64,000 nt of DNA from Hydractinia symbiolongicarpus (Eukaryota > Cnidaria > Hydrozoa > Anthoathecata > Hydractiniidae). The translations under genes and the position numbers were made by a program. The stretch's first letter is position 1, and each line of letters begins with the position of its first letter. The notes under the pieces were generated by a model. It was not told the DNA's origin. It searched no databases and was given only the letters and a program-made list of their open reading frames with translations. Positions 43,324 to 53,644 of the stretch are shown one piece after another. The stretch covers positions 27,890,001 through 27,954,000 of the forward strand of contig NC_079882.1 in NCBI RefSeq assembly GCF_029227915.1. The letters are read 5' to 3'.

Positions 43324-44194
43324 AAATTCTCTACTTTATTAATTCTTGTATTTTGTGTCTTTAAAGTGACTGCGCGTAACTTCATTCAGAGTCTCTGCAA
43401 AGTAAATATTTTGTTCACGAGCGAACATGTGTAATTATCCACGAGTTGTTAACGATTATTTCTTTTCTATCAATGACTAGGAGCTTCTGTAAGTATTTAA
43501 AAGACGATGAACAGATTAATAACCGTCCTTCCGACACGCTTGGTGGTAATGTGAACTCAACAAAATTAGCAGTAATAACGAGGCTTAGTTTAGAACTACT
43601 GTCACAGGGGAATTAAATATGTTGGAAAAAAGCCCTGGTAACAAGTTTGGTTGGAAAAAATGACATGTCTACACTGTAAGCATAAGAGACAGCGAAATCT
43701 CTAATATTAATACTAATATTTGTTATGTCAGTCAGGCCGATTTTTTTTTACGAATACAGGTGATGACTGAGACATCAAATATGATATTTTTTTAATGGAT
43801 AATAATGGACTTCTACTATATTAAATATCTGTGTGTAACTCTTACAAAAACGATTGAATTTTTTATAATTGTTCTACCGCTTTTAAGGCAGTAGAAATTT
43901 AATGGGCTCCTTTTTTGTCGCAGTCTTTACTACTGAGAGTAGTGAACCAGGAAAGTATAACATATATTAACTTACGTACTGTTACACTAGGTAGCTGTAC
44001 GTAAATTAATATCCTGTTAAACATTCTCATTTTGCATTATTATTTTATGTTTAATTGATTTCGCCAGTACCGAGCTACAACGGCCGTTTGTTATCTTTTA
44101 AGTAAAATTTTTAATTTTAACCCTATTTGGTCCGGGGAAGGATTCCGCTTTATCTGTACCTTGCATTAAATTTAAGGCCAAATAACTTGAAAAC

Positions 44195-44203
44195 GGATGA
44201 AAT
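44195..44203 (+). repeat. 9-bp target-site duplication, left copy
   Basis: GGATGAAAT directly before the left TIR, matched exactly by the sequence following the right TIR. It marks the insertion site of the 3.3-kb element. Confidence 0.85.
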
Positions 44204-44281
44204 CAAACTCGTCCCCAGTGCCTTTTGTCTATTTTTTTTTTACTGAACGGCGAGACGAAAAGACACTGGAATCGTAGGCCG
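44204..44281 (+). repeat. Left terminal inverted repeat
   Basis: Matches the reverse complement of 47415-47494 except for poly-T length and one A/C difference. It contains its own inner inverted repeat: CCAGTGCCTTTTGTCT near the outside and GAGACGAAAAGACACTGG near the inside, separated by a T run, so each terminus can fold as a hairpin. Confidence 0.9.
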
Positions 44282-44354
44282 ATAATGGCCAACATATGGC
44301 CAAATTATGCGAAAAGATAATATAATGTATGCGTGACGTTCTGCATCGTCATAT

Positions 44355-44395
44355 TATAAAGATGGTGCATTCAAGCGGGCTTCTTGTGTTCAGTC
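44355..44395 (+). promoter_or_regulatory. Possible core promoter of the helicase gene
   Basis: TATAAA at 44355-44360 and an initiator-like TCAGTC at 44390-44395, about 35 bases apart, precede the ATG at 44426. Spacing is slightly long for a textbook promoter. It lies just inside the left TIR, as expected if the element carries its own promoter. Confidence 0.35.
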
Positions 44396-44425
44396 AGATT
44401 CAAGTTCAAGTAAAGTTAAGCGAAA

Positions 44426-46160
44426 ATGAGTAGTACACGCGTTTTTGAAGTTTTAAATAGAATCCAGGTTGCACTTGGTAGGAATTCATTTCCTGATATG
44501 AACTTTAAACCAAAGCAAATAAAAGGAAGAGACGTTTTAGCTGTTCTCCCAACTGGATATGGGAAATCGATCATTTTTCAGTTGTTGCCAGATTTTCTTC
44601 CAAATGAAGAGAAAGGAAGTATGATAATTGTTATCACTTCCTTAAATTCGATTATAGATGACCAAATGAAATTTTTAAAAAAAGTTGGAATGGAATGTTT
44701 TTACTTGAAAAGTCCATTTGACATTGAAGAAGCAAGAACAAATTTGTTCTCTGATTCCTATCCTGACAACGAAGTTGATAGTACTGCACTACCAGATCTT
44801 TCAATAAAAAAAATTTAAAATCTTGTTTTGTCACCCTGAAGCAATTCTAAGTGATGTGGGGAGAAACTTACTAAAGTCAAACACACTCCAGAAAGAAGTA
44901 AAAGCCATTGTTGTAGATGAAGCACATTGTATAGACACTTGGTAAGTTTTTTCTAATATGAAACTGTTGTTGAAATCTGTAGCTATGCTGAAACTCTTTC
45001 ATTTTTTATTTAGCTGATACTTCATATGTAGCTATTTAAAAATTCGGGTTCAACTCCCGAGAAGGGTTATTATATCTTCATAAAAAAAATAATGTAACTA
45101 TATATATACATATATATATATATACTATGTCTATAAAAATTCTAGCAAATATAACCAACGTAGATATATAATAAATAGAAACTGTGCCAGTTATATAGTT
45201 TATATTGTTAAATTTCAGGGATGATAGCTTCAGAAAAGAATTTCTTAATCTTGGAGCCATTAGATCCTTTTTTCTGGACATTCCTGTGCTTGCCCTAACA
45301 GCAACTTCTACAGTTAAAACAACAAGCAGAATAAAAAGTGTTCTTGGAATGAGGGATTGTGTTTTTTTGACTATCAATCCAAACCGCTCAAATGTATTCC
45401 TGGTTAAAAAAAAAGATACCACAATTCATATGGAATCGAAGGTATCAAAAAGATTTTGTTACCGATTGGAGAAGATTTAAAAAAACAAGCGAAAGCATAT
45501 CCACAGACTATCATATACTGTAAATTAAAGTATTGTGGCTATGGGTACAAAATTTTTGAAAGTATAATCGGCTCTTTGCAATATGTAGGAGGCGAATGTA
45601 AACCATCCAAAAGTTTGTTTGTGCAATTTCATGCAACCCAAAATAAGCACATGAAGCATGAAATTATTTCAGAAATTTCAAAAATCGACAGTAACATCAG
45701 AGTCATTTTTGCAACTTCTGCCCTTGGTATGGCTGAATATTGCAAAAATGACAGTAGCTGCTTGAGATCTTTGTTGTTGCAGCATTTCAAACATAAAGCA
45801 CCACCACAACAAAAATGTTGTATTATATGTCATCCAGAAACCGACTATGGTAAACATGATCACGTCTTGGTCAGAGAAAAAGTACAACGTAAAATTAGTG
45901 AAGCTGATTTGCAAAAATTGTCACAAGAATTTAATAACCTGCTTGCAGATTTGGATGCAAATTTAACAGATGATCCGCCAAGAGAGTTTTTTGGTCTTAG
46001 TATGGATACTAAAGAAATTGCGGAGAAGTTTTCAATGATATTGGATAATGTCACTGAAATTGAAAATGAAGATAGCCTTTTGGGATTTGGTCTTTGGGAC
46101 GAAGATGTATCGAAAAAAGCATATGAGCTGATACAAATTTACACTACAGAATTACCTTGA
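44426..46160 (+). pseudogene. RecQ-like SF2 DNA helicase carried by the TIR element, broken
   Basis: Motifs in order: FKPKQIKGRDVLAVLPTGYG KS (Q-like motif and Walker A, about residues 27-48), IIVITSLNSIIDDQM (motif Ia), KILFCHPEAILSDVGRNLLK (Ib-like), VDEAHCIDTW (DEAH box with the RecQ-type Cys), then after an intron (44942-45219) DDSFRKEFLNLG and VLALTATSTVKTTSRI (motif III). The C-terminal half reads YPQTIIYCKLK and RVIFATSALGM (motifs IV-V), then EYCKNDSSCLRSLLLQHF and CCIICHPE (RecQ zinc region). Lesions: a frameshift in an A run at about 44810, another at about 45415, and loss of motif VI (no Q-x-x-GRxGR) between ATSALGM and EYCKND. The protein cannot be an active helicase. Confidence 0.8.
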
Positions 46161-46515
46161 GTATGAAAACAGTATATGTAATTGTTACTTTTTCTTGGGA
46201 CACCAAATTTCTATTTATGTATAAAGAATACCTTATTTGTACTTTTTAACCATGCATCAAGAATTGAGCTTTTTACATAAAAAATTGTTTCACAAAAAGA
46301 TTAAAAAAAGCATTTCCTAGTCAACACTTTGATTTCAAGAAAATGCAAATAATTAGTACAAGTACAAGTAGCAATTAGTACATCTGTCTGAAAACGTTTT
46401 GTACTTTAAAGCATATATATACATTGAAAGAATTAATTTTTGTGACGATGCAGGTGTGAAATCCTCAAAAAAATAATCCTAGTAAAAATATACCCTATTT
46501 AAATATAATGTTCAG

Positions 46516-46870
46516 TTATATACCAGACATATTTTTTTGGTGAAGTTTTATCCAATTGTTATAGTCATTTATATTGAGATATTTCATTGGTGACCTTTGT
46601 ATATCTGGGAAACAAGCGTGAAATCGTCCAGCTGAATATTCAAAGGGATTGAGTTGAATTAACTCTGTAATCATTCCAAGTTCATCATTGAACGCACTTG
46701 GAGTTGTATGCTGTGTACTAGCTGGCAATCCATCTGCCACATTGCTTCCACCAAAAATACGTATGTATCTCCCACAGTTACTTTCTCCACAGAGTCTACA
46801 GAATCTTTGCTGCCCATCCTCAGTGTTACCATGAAAATATACTTTCTTTGGAGTAGTATTTTCTTTTCCT
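46516..46870 (-). CDS. Cys-rich ORF of the TIR element, unknown function
   Basis: After acceptor CACTTCCAG the frame reads KENTTPKKVYFHGNTEDGQQ, RFCRLCGESNCGRYIRIFGG, then a less conserved 75-residue tail ending HQKNMSGI. RFCRLCGE...C resembles the first Cys pair of a zinc finger seen at the start of many transposon-encoded proteins. A possible first exon near 47055-47096 (MPSSVAINTMSCKK, donor GTATGT) is in phase only with an internal acceptor near 46850, so the gene model is unsettled. It converges with the helicase gene, 355 bases between the 3' ends. Confidence 0.5.
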
Positions 46871-47414
46871 GGAAGTGACAAAAAAGTGCACATTTTAAAA
46901 CTATATCCATGTAGCCTATCTATTACCAAAATAATACAAAAAAGATATTAGAGGGAATGCACATATGCTCATTACAATACATAAGGTAAACACGAAATAG
47001 ATAAACAAAAAGAAGGTACCAAAAGACAGAAAAACGTTGATGTATTTTTACATACCTTCTTGCATGACATAGTATTGATAGCTACACTCGAAGGCATTAC
47101 TGATATTTTTACCACCAAAATTATAAGAGAAATGAATTGACTTACCATAGATTACGTGAGACTTTCATTTTCCAAATGTATTCTTTAGGGTAAATTGCAG
47201 GGTAAATTGCAAATGAATTACAGAAGCCAACAATGTTTTTAACAAATTTAGTGACCAAAAACAACTGAAAATAAAAACAACAAAAAAAACATTTCTATCA
47301 CTTCTTATACACCATTTTCTTTCATCGTCGAAATGTGCTTGCATGGTTACGGCATAATTCTTAGAAATGCGTATAATTACGGTAATTATACCCAACCAAT
47401 CAAGTGCAGAATTC

Positions 47415-47494
47415 CGGCCTACGATTCCAGTGTCTTTTCGTCTCGCCGTTCAGTAAAAAAAAAAAAGAGACAAAAGGCACTGGGGACGAGTTTG
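47415..47494 (-). repeat. Right terminal inverted repeat
   Basis: Inverted partner of 44204-44281. The end reads CGAGTTTG on the plus strand. Confidence 0.9.
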
Positions 47495-47503
47495 GGATGA
47501 AAT
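47495..47503 (+). repeat. 9-bp target-site duplication, right copy
   Basis: GGATGAAAT directly after the right TIR, identical to 44195-44203. Confidence 0.85.
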
Positions 47504-47509
47504 AACTGA

Positions 47510-48530
47510 CGTCAACTTCTGATCATCGGCAATTTCATAAAAATTCATGTTTGACAATTACGTTTGAGATGAAAAAGGGCCCTTGAACATGTTGCGACAA
47601 ATCCCATTAATCAAAACTCAAAGCAAAAGAACGAGAGCAAATTATGACAAGAATAATTAATTTTGTGAACAATTATTAAATGTTTATACCTATTTGTAGG
47701 TACAGACAGTTAATTAAACGTAGGGCTAGAAAGAATTCTTTTGCAGTTCTTTAAACAGCTAAGAAACAACGAGCTGCGTGGACTCATTAAAAAAGATGAT
47801 ACTCTTCCAAAACGAGTTTTGATACAAGATAAACAATTTTTATTAAATGTTTTAATCAACGCTTGCATAAAACCTGTAGCAATTTTTAATCTTAGTGAAC
47901 TGAGTCTTTGCATTTGATGATAGATCCTGCGAAATTATGGTGCGCGCTCTTCCTTTACGTTGCACCTAAGGCTTCTCTAATATATTGGTACAATGCAGGA
48001 ATACGGGCTTCTATTTTGCTCCTCGCGCTACTTTCTGTTTTCCGTACGGTCCTCCTAAACCTCTTTACGTTTAACAACGTTCGCAAGGACGTACTTTTTG
48101 TTGTTTCTTCTATCATTATTTCCATACTACTTTACTTATACTTGTTTTTGGTGTCACGTACGCGTTTCATTTTTCCATGGAGGTATAAATGAAGAGGAGA
48201 TACATCTTCCTTAGAGCTATTGAAATCATGCGTGATTGAAAAAAAGGTGCCGCATTCAAACAACTCAACTGTAAATTTTGGTTGGCCAATGCGGGTCAAT
48301 TGTCAATCAATTCAATTCATACATAGAGTTGCAAAGTGTTGTGCAGATATTCTTTGTTTGAAAAGAAGGAATTTTGTACATTATATCGCTAAATCTTAGA
48401 AATAACATTCTTTTAAAGTTCAAAGTCGGGTCCCTCCGCCAAATGTTTTAACGTTCGAAATGACTGAACTCAGTAATGTTTGTAGATTGAAAAATTCCTG
48501 TTGGTACACAATGTGCGACGTGACCGTTGA
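47510..48530. other. No supported gene between TIR element and tandem array
   Basis: Short open frames at 47710-47913 (-) and 47908-48192 (+) have no recognised domain. GACGTCAACTT just after the right TSD continues the dispersed repeat R1 into which the element inserted. Confidence 0.4.
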
Positions 48531-48539
48531 AACACAAAC

Positions 48540-49260
48540 TGATTTTTGGTCAGACATCAAGTGAAAGCAGCTTAATCAACGAAAATTGAAAATTTGCAGT
48601 ATTTGCGCTTCCACGCTCTGTGAGGCACTGGCCACCGAAGGGCTTTTGAAAACGCGGTAATGTATGTTGCAATTTTAATTTTCGTGCAGTATTCAATGTG
48701 CACTTTTTAGCTCTAAAAATTAAAAAATTTTGTTTTCAAAAATTGTTTTTATTTTGATTAGACACCGAACAAAAGCAGTTTAATAAAAGGAAGCTGAAAA
48801 ATAGCTGTTTCCAGCATTTTTGTACGGCACCGGTTGCCGGCGATTTTCTCAAATCTTTATAATATAACTTACGAGTAAGATCACTTCCCGTGCCATTTTC
48901 GCCATCCAGTTTTTAGCGCTGAAAAGCGTGAAACGGTTAGTTTTCAGTTGATTATATGTTGAATGTAAGCAGTTGAATCGTCGAAAACCTACAATTAGCT
49001 ATGTTTACACTCTCCGCGCTCGGTACGGCACCGGCCATAATTTTTTATAAGACACCAAACGAAGGCAGTTTAATAGAGGGAATTTGAAAATTAGCCGTTT
49101 CCGGCATTTCCGCCCAGTACATCACTGGTTCCTGCGCCATTCTTGCCGTGTAGTTTTCAGTGCAGAAAATTTTGAAACATGTATTTTCTAAAAATGCTAT
49201 AATTTTGATCGGACGGCGAAAGAAAGCAGTTAAATCGACGCAAATTCAAATTTGCCTTTT
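48540..49260. repeat. Degenerate tandem array, about 150-220-bp units
   Basis: A recurring block of the form GACACCGAACNAAAGCAGTT followed by TAAT..A.G.AAATTGAAAA.T.GC and TT(T)CCGGCATTT is found near 48549, 48768, 48958, 49054 and 49206. Copies also share GTACGGCACCGG. It has diverged and has no open frame. Confidence 0.65.
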
Positions 49261-51150
49261 CGGAAAGTACCTGCGGATTAATCTATCTTTCGTGGCTTTT
49301 ATAAGTTATAAGTTATTTGTATATTTGGGTATTTAAAAAATTCTTGTATAAGTTTAATTTTGTAGTACATACGTGCATTTATCAAAATACAAAACGACCA
49401 TAAAAGTTTATAACGATGCGATAACGATGTCACAAATTAAGGTTGTCGTGTTTTGCGTAACAGTGCATTTTGTTTATGGCAATAAAAATGAATTTATTTA
49501 CGATTATGTATATTATACCCTTGATAATTTGCATAACAAATTATCACGTGGTTAGTAAATTAAAGGCGTTCAATCAAGTTTTCAAGTCACACGTCGATAG
49601 AAATCTTGTGACCCTCCCACCCACTCTATAATTATGTGAACGTTAATTGATAGTATATTATCATTGTCATCACGTTACTTGTACAACCTTGTCACAACAC
49701 TTTCTATACTGACTATTACTTGAAATAAAAGCAAAAAAAAAAGGTAATTTCGTTTGAATACGTGAATTAGAAAATAATTGTAAAATATACCCGATTTAAA
49801 GTAAAAGTAAAAAAGTAATAACTTTTGCCACTCAATGAACAAGTTTTAGAATTAATTTTTAAGCCAATTTTACTGCTGGATGACGTCAAACCATTGTCTG
49901 TTAGGGCGCTTAAAACCCCACCCCCCACCCCCCTAAACCCCTACCTGTGTTTAATGCCCTTAAGCGCGATGCTATCTTCGATCACTTAAGAAATATCCTA
50001 AATCCGCCGCTGCTTGAATGTAATAAAATTCCTTTTACAAAAAAACAGGAATTTAAAAAATGAAGGCGTGTTGGCGATGAAAAAAGCTTGTTTGATACAC
50101 AATCTACTTCTAAACAATTAACTTAAGGGTATAATATATGATGAAGTTTGAAGTGTAATGTAGGATGAAGTTTGTTAGGATGAGATGCCGTCAAATTTGA
50201 TAGACATACAGACCAGAAACATTCAACAACAAATCAAACCTGTGATATGGTGGCTTCGTTGGCATCTTTACTTCTTTTATTTTTACTTACAAATTTGTTT
50301 AGTAAGTTCAGTAGTATAAAATATCTTAATTTAAACATTTTTCAACATTTTTGCTTTTTTAAACTTCCAACTTTTTTGTTTAATTCCTTTCTCTGTATTG
50401 ACCGTGACCATCACCAGAAAAGGAAATACATTCCATTTTTTTTTTAATTTCGCTACCCGTTTGCCAAATCTGTAAAAAAAATAATTGCAAATAATTCAGC
50501 ATTTACAAAGATGTAAACATTTTTACCAGCCTGTTTTAAAATTTTTTGGTTTTGTTGTCGTTCTGCAAAGTTTCAGATGGAAATTTACCGTTTTTTTGAA
50601 AAAAAACATCACTTTTTTAAAAAGTTCTTCACAATCAACACTGTCATCATGAACTTTATTTAGCAGTCGTGCCGCAGCTCAGTTCGCCTCTCCCTTAACG
50701 GAAAGACCTCTACTAAAAATAATAACTTAAGGTTTATGAATGGCGTTACTTTTCAAAAAAATCAACTTCAAGTGAAACATGTTTATTTTGTCTTGATGTA
50801 TGGAAAAATGTGCTTTGTTAATAAAATAAAGTTACGAAGCTAACATTTATAATACAGTAAAATGCAATACAAAACATTACGATAGGATAATAACTACAAC
50901 ACAAATACATATACAGATACCTCCCACTAATCAAGTCACATGAAGTCAAGCTCCGGTTCAGTTTTATTCTGAAAGATACTTGCATCAATTTTTGTAGTTT
51001 GCTTTTGCAGCTTTTTGGGGTTAGAATGTTAAAGTGAAACCTAAACACTTCACCAGAAATATTCTGCATAGTGGAAAACAGAAAGATAACAACAAATAAA
51101 TTATGTAACAATTATTAACTACTTTTTCCAGCTTTATTCGAGTTATTGCA
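49260..51150. other. 3' flank of gene C; no supported gene
   Basis: AT-rich and homopolymer-rich. Contains a C-run (CCCCACCCCCCACCCCC-like at 49915-49933) and no recognised coding or RNA feature. Confidence 0.4.
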
Positions 51151-51159
51151 AATAAAATT

Positions 51160-53644
51160 TCATGCATTGATATTGTCTTTGGCAGAAAGATTCTCCACAA
51201 ACGAATTGACCACTTCATAAGGGAAGATATATTGGTGCTATAACAACAATAAGAAAAAGGTAAGTGAAATAAGTATTGAGTAAATTAAGAGTAAATTATT
51301 AGTTAAAATACTTTTAAATGTTCATTAGACCATTGAAATTTAAGCAATTTGTTTTGAAATGTCTGAAAATGCGTTTAAGATAACTCAAGGAAAGCATGCT
51401 AAATTATATCTTGAAATTATTTAACCCTAACCGAATTTTATCATTTTTTTATTCATCCAATTCTAACTGAACAGTTCCAGCCAACTAAAGGGTTATCAAT
51501 TATACATAGCATTATAAATATGTTTATCAAGAATCAACCACATTATCGCACCTACTAATATCTTCTATGGAAAGTCATACCTCATTTAAAATAAATTCTG
51601 GCCGGCTTTGCCGCATACATCTTACGATGTTAAACACGTCAACACCGTTGTCTAATTTCATTTGTTCTAATGCATTCATGCAAGCGATGAACGTTCCACT
51701 TCGATAAGCACCATCACTATAAAAATAAGTAATGTGATCAAAGTAAGAACGCCTAATATCCACCACTGTGCAGCAGTCATTCTATCAACGCTAAATAAAT
51801 TTCACAAAGATCACCTCCAATCAAAAATCGGTTGATGAAATTACATTTACCACCTCTAAGACATCTACGATTTAAAAAAAGTCTTACAGCAGAGTGGCCC
51901 TCCGCATTCGTAAATTATTTATTTAATATAAAAAGGGAAATTTTTGTCAAGCACGCGAATTTTTCTGAAATAGCAAACTCCCCGCTTCTAATTATATTAA
52001 ACAGGAATTCTTATAATACGATTTCACCTCTGCAAGCGAAGTAAGGGAAAGTACGCATGGAGTCCATTTCTTCTGCATAGAGTGTACTCAGGATGTAAAA
52101 TATTTCGGTTCTTTGATGGTGTGGATTCTCAATTATCCTACATCTAATCTGAAGTAAAGTTAAATGAACATTCCTTAACCCTATTCGGGGTTTTCCGAAC
52201 TTATTTCGATTTATCAAGAGTCATCAAAATTTGAGCTGGATACAAAGGCTATTGCATTAGTATTGAATTACTAGACATGCTACTGCAGGGGTACCGAATT
52301 ATTGGATCTATAAACTGATACACCACTAGAAAAAACGTTTTACTTGTATCTGACTCTAGCACAAAATCTTACACGGTAAATACCATGTCTGCAGTGTCAT
52401 CACATAACCCTGCATTGTATTGACAGTTTTAGGTAATAAAAAATTACTTTGAAAAGTTTGGTAGGAAAATGAAAATATCATCAACGAAAATGCCAGATAA
52501 CCTCCTGCCTAAGTGATTAGGGCTAATTTACGAATTTTACTTGCTATTTTCGATAACGCTTTGAAAAATCTTTCCTTCTAGTTTTTTAGACCATGTGAGA
52601 CTTATTAATAAGCTTGACCAAGTAGGTTTGAGTGGTTATTATCTGGGTACTTCAAGAAAGTTTGTGTTACGTCATCGAGGGACCTTTCTGAATTTGTTGG
52701 TATAATAAAACAAAAGAAAACAAATATTATTATTAAATATTTATGATTAATATTTTTATCACTCGATTCTTAATTAAAGGAAAAGCAGCCACTTTTACCT
52801 GCACGTTACAACAATTCTTCCATAATCCAACCTCTCCTGAGACTTTTCAAGTTCCTCAACAACTAATTTTACGTCTCCAACTTTTGGAAGATTTTTTGGG
52901 GACCAATTCGTGAGCTGCAAAATGTTGACAATATGTGTTTTCTAAACAGTTCAAATAATAAGAGAAGTAAATATCCCATCACTCAAAATTAGATTGAGAT
53001 GAGAGGTTTCGCAAATTAAGCCATGATATGTGTAGCGTAGAAGCAAATTCAATGTATATGCCTCTACCAATTTTTGAGTCAAGTTTTTTTACCACATCCA
53101 TCTTTTTTCTTTGATATACTTTTTCGTAGAAGAATATGAGGCTATAAATTTTAGGAATTATAGCGCATTTTCATTTCATGTAAGACAGAACAATTAATAA
53201 TTTATTGTAGTACTATCAGGCGAAAGTTCCATAATCATACAAGTTTGCATTTTTCTGAGAGAAAAGCTTTTGTCATATCAATGCAAAATTTTACTCAAAG
53301 AACCAAAAACCATACTTTTTGTACCAATACTTGAATCGATCGGCAAACCAAGACCCCGTACGCCATTTCAGAAATCAATTTAACCATAGTTTCTTTCGAA
53401 TTATTTCTAGGAATTGACCAGAAAACGGGATAATCCATACTTCCTACATCTTCTTCTTCGTTAAAAGTATACAACATCACAATCGTTGTCACATTCTCCT
53501 GCACAACCATATTCCAAAAATCCAAAACTGTTTCTTCCAATGGAGCTTGTGTTGTAATATATGCATTTCTCCTTTGATAACTATCAACATACACAGCATT
53601 AATGTAATCTGCTGGTTGTGATAACACAACACGACTGTTATCAC
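51160..53644 (-). CDS. Gene C exons encoding PTP D2
   Basis: 53644-53316: GDNSRVVLSQPADYINAVYV, DSYQRRNAYITTQAPLEETV, LDFWNMVVQENVTTIVML. 52914-52799: LTNWSPKNLP, VKLVVEELEKSQ, IVVTC. 51716-51581: SDGAYRSGTFIACMNALEQM, VDVFNIVRCMRQSRPEFILN E. 51237-51160: HQYIFPYEVVNSFVENLSAK, end. The P-loop spliced across 52799/51716 is TCSDGAYRSG: Cys and Arg of Cx5R are present, the preceding His is Thr, and the WPD loop is WSP (no general-acid Asp). This is D2-like and probably weak or inactive. Confidence 0.85.

Larger units (their letters stand above)
41453..44190. other. Region between gene B start and the TIR element
   Basis: Holds two perfect inverted repeats (42354-42394, 43258-43323) and a 51-bp direct duplication (42681-42782), listed separately. 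No gene is supported. A C/G-rich run at 41082-41108 lies just inside gene B intron 1 and is low complexity. Confidence 0.4.
44204..47494. mobile_element. TIR DNA element with RecQ-like helicase gene and 9-bp TSD
   Basis: The 78-80-bp ends (44204-44281; 47415-47494) are near-identical inverted repeats starting CAAACTCGTCCCCAGTGCCT. Immediately outside, GGATGAAAT is repeated directly at 44195-44203 and 47495-47503: a perfect 9-bp target-site duplication. Inside are a decayed RecQ-like helicase gene (+, 44426-46160) and a converging Cys-rich ORF (-, 46516-46870). Nine-bp TSDs are typical of MuDR/Mutator-type elements (8-11 bp), also seen in Merlin and Rehavkus, but no known transposase domain is visible. 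It may be a deletion derivative that captured, or a family that normally carries, a helicase. Confidence 0.85.

Noticed and set aside
45035-45065. tRNA T-arm-like string TCGGGTTCAACTCCCGA in the helicase intron
   Set aside because: Only the T-arm is present, with no D or acceptor stem nearby; it is too short to call a tRNA or SINE.
45060-45130. TA-rich tract as a regulatory element
   Set aside because: A plain TATATA microsatellite inside the helicase intron, with no partner or context.
52011-52217. Minus-strand open frame with a plausible acceptor (CTTCAG) between D2 exons of gene C
   Set aside because: The P-loop is completed exactly by joining 52799 to 51716; inserting this segment would break the Cx5R motif, and its translation does not resemble a PTP.
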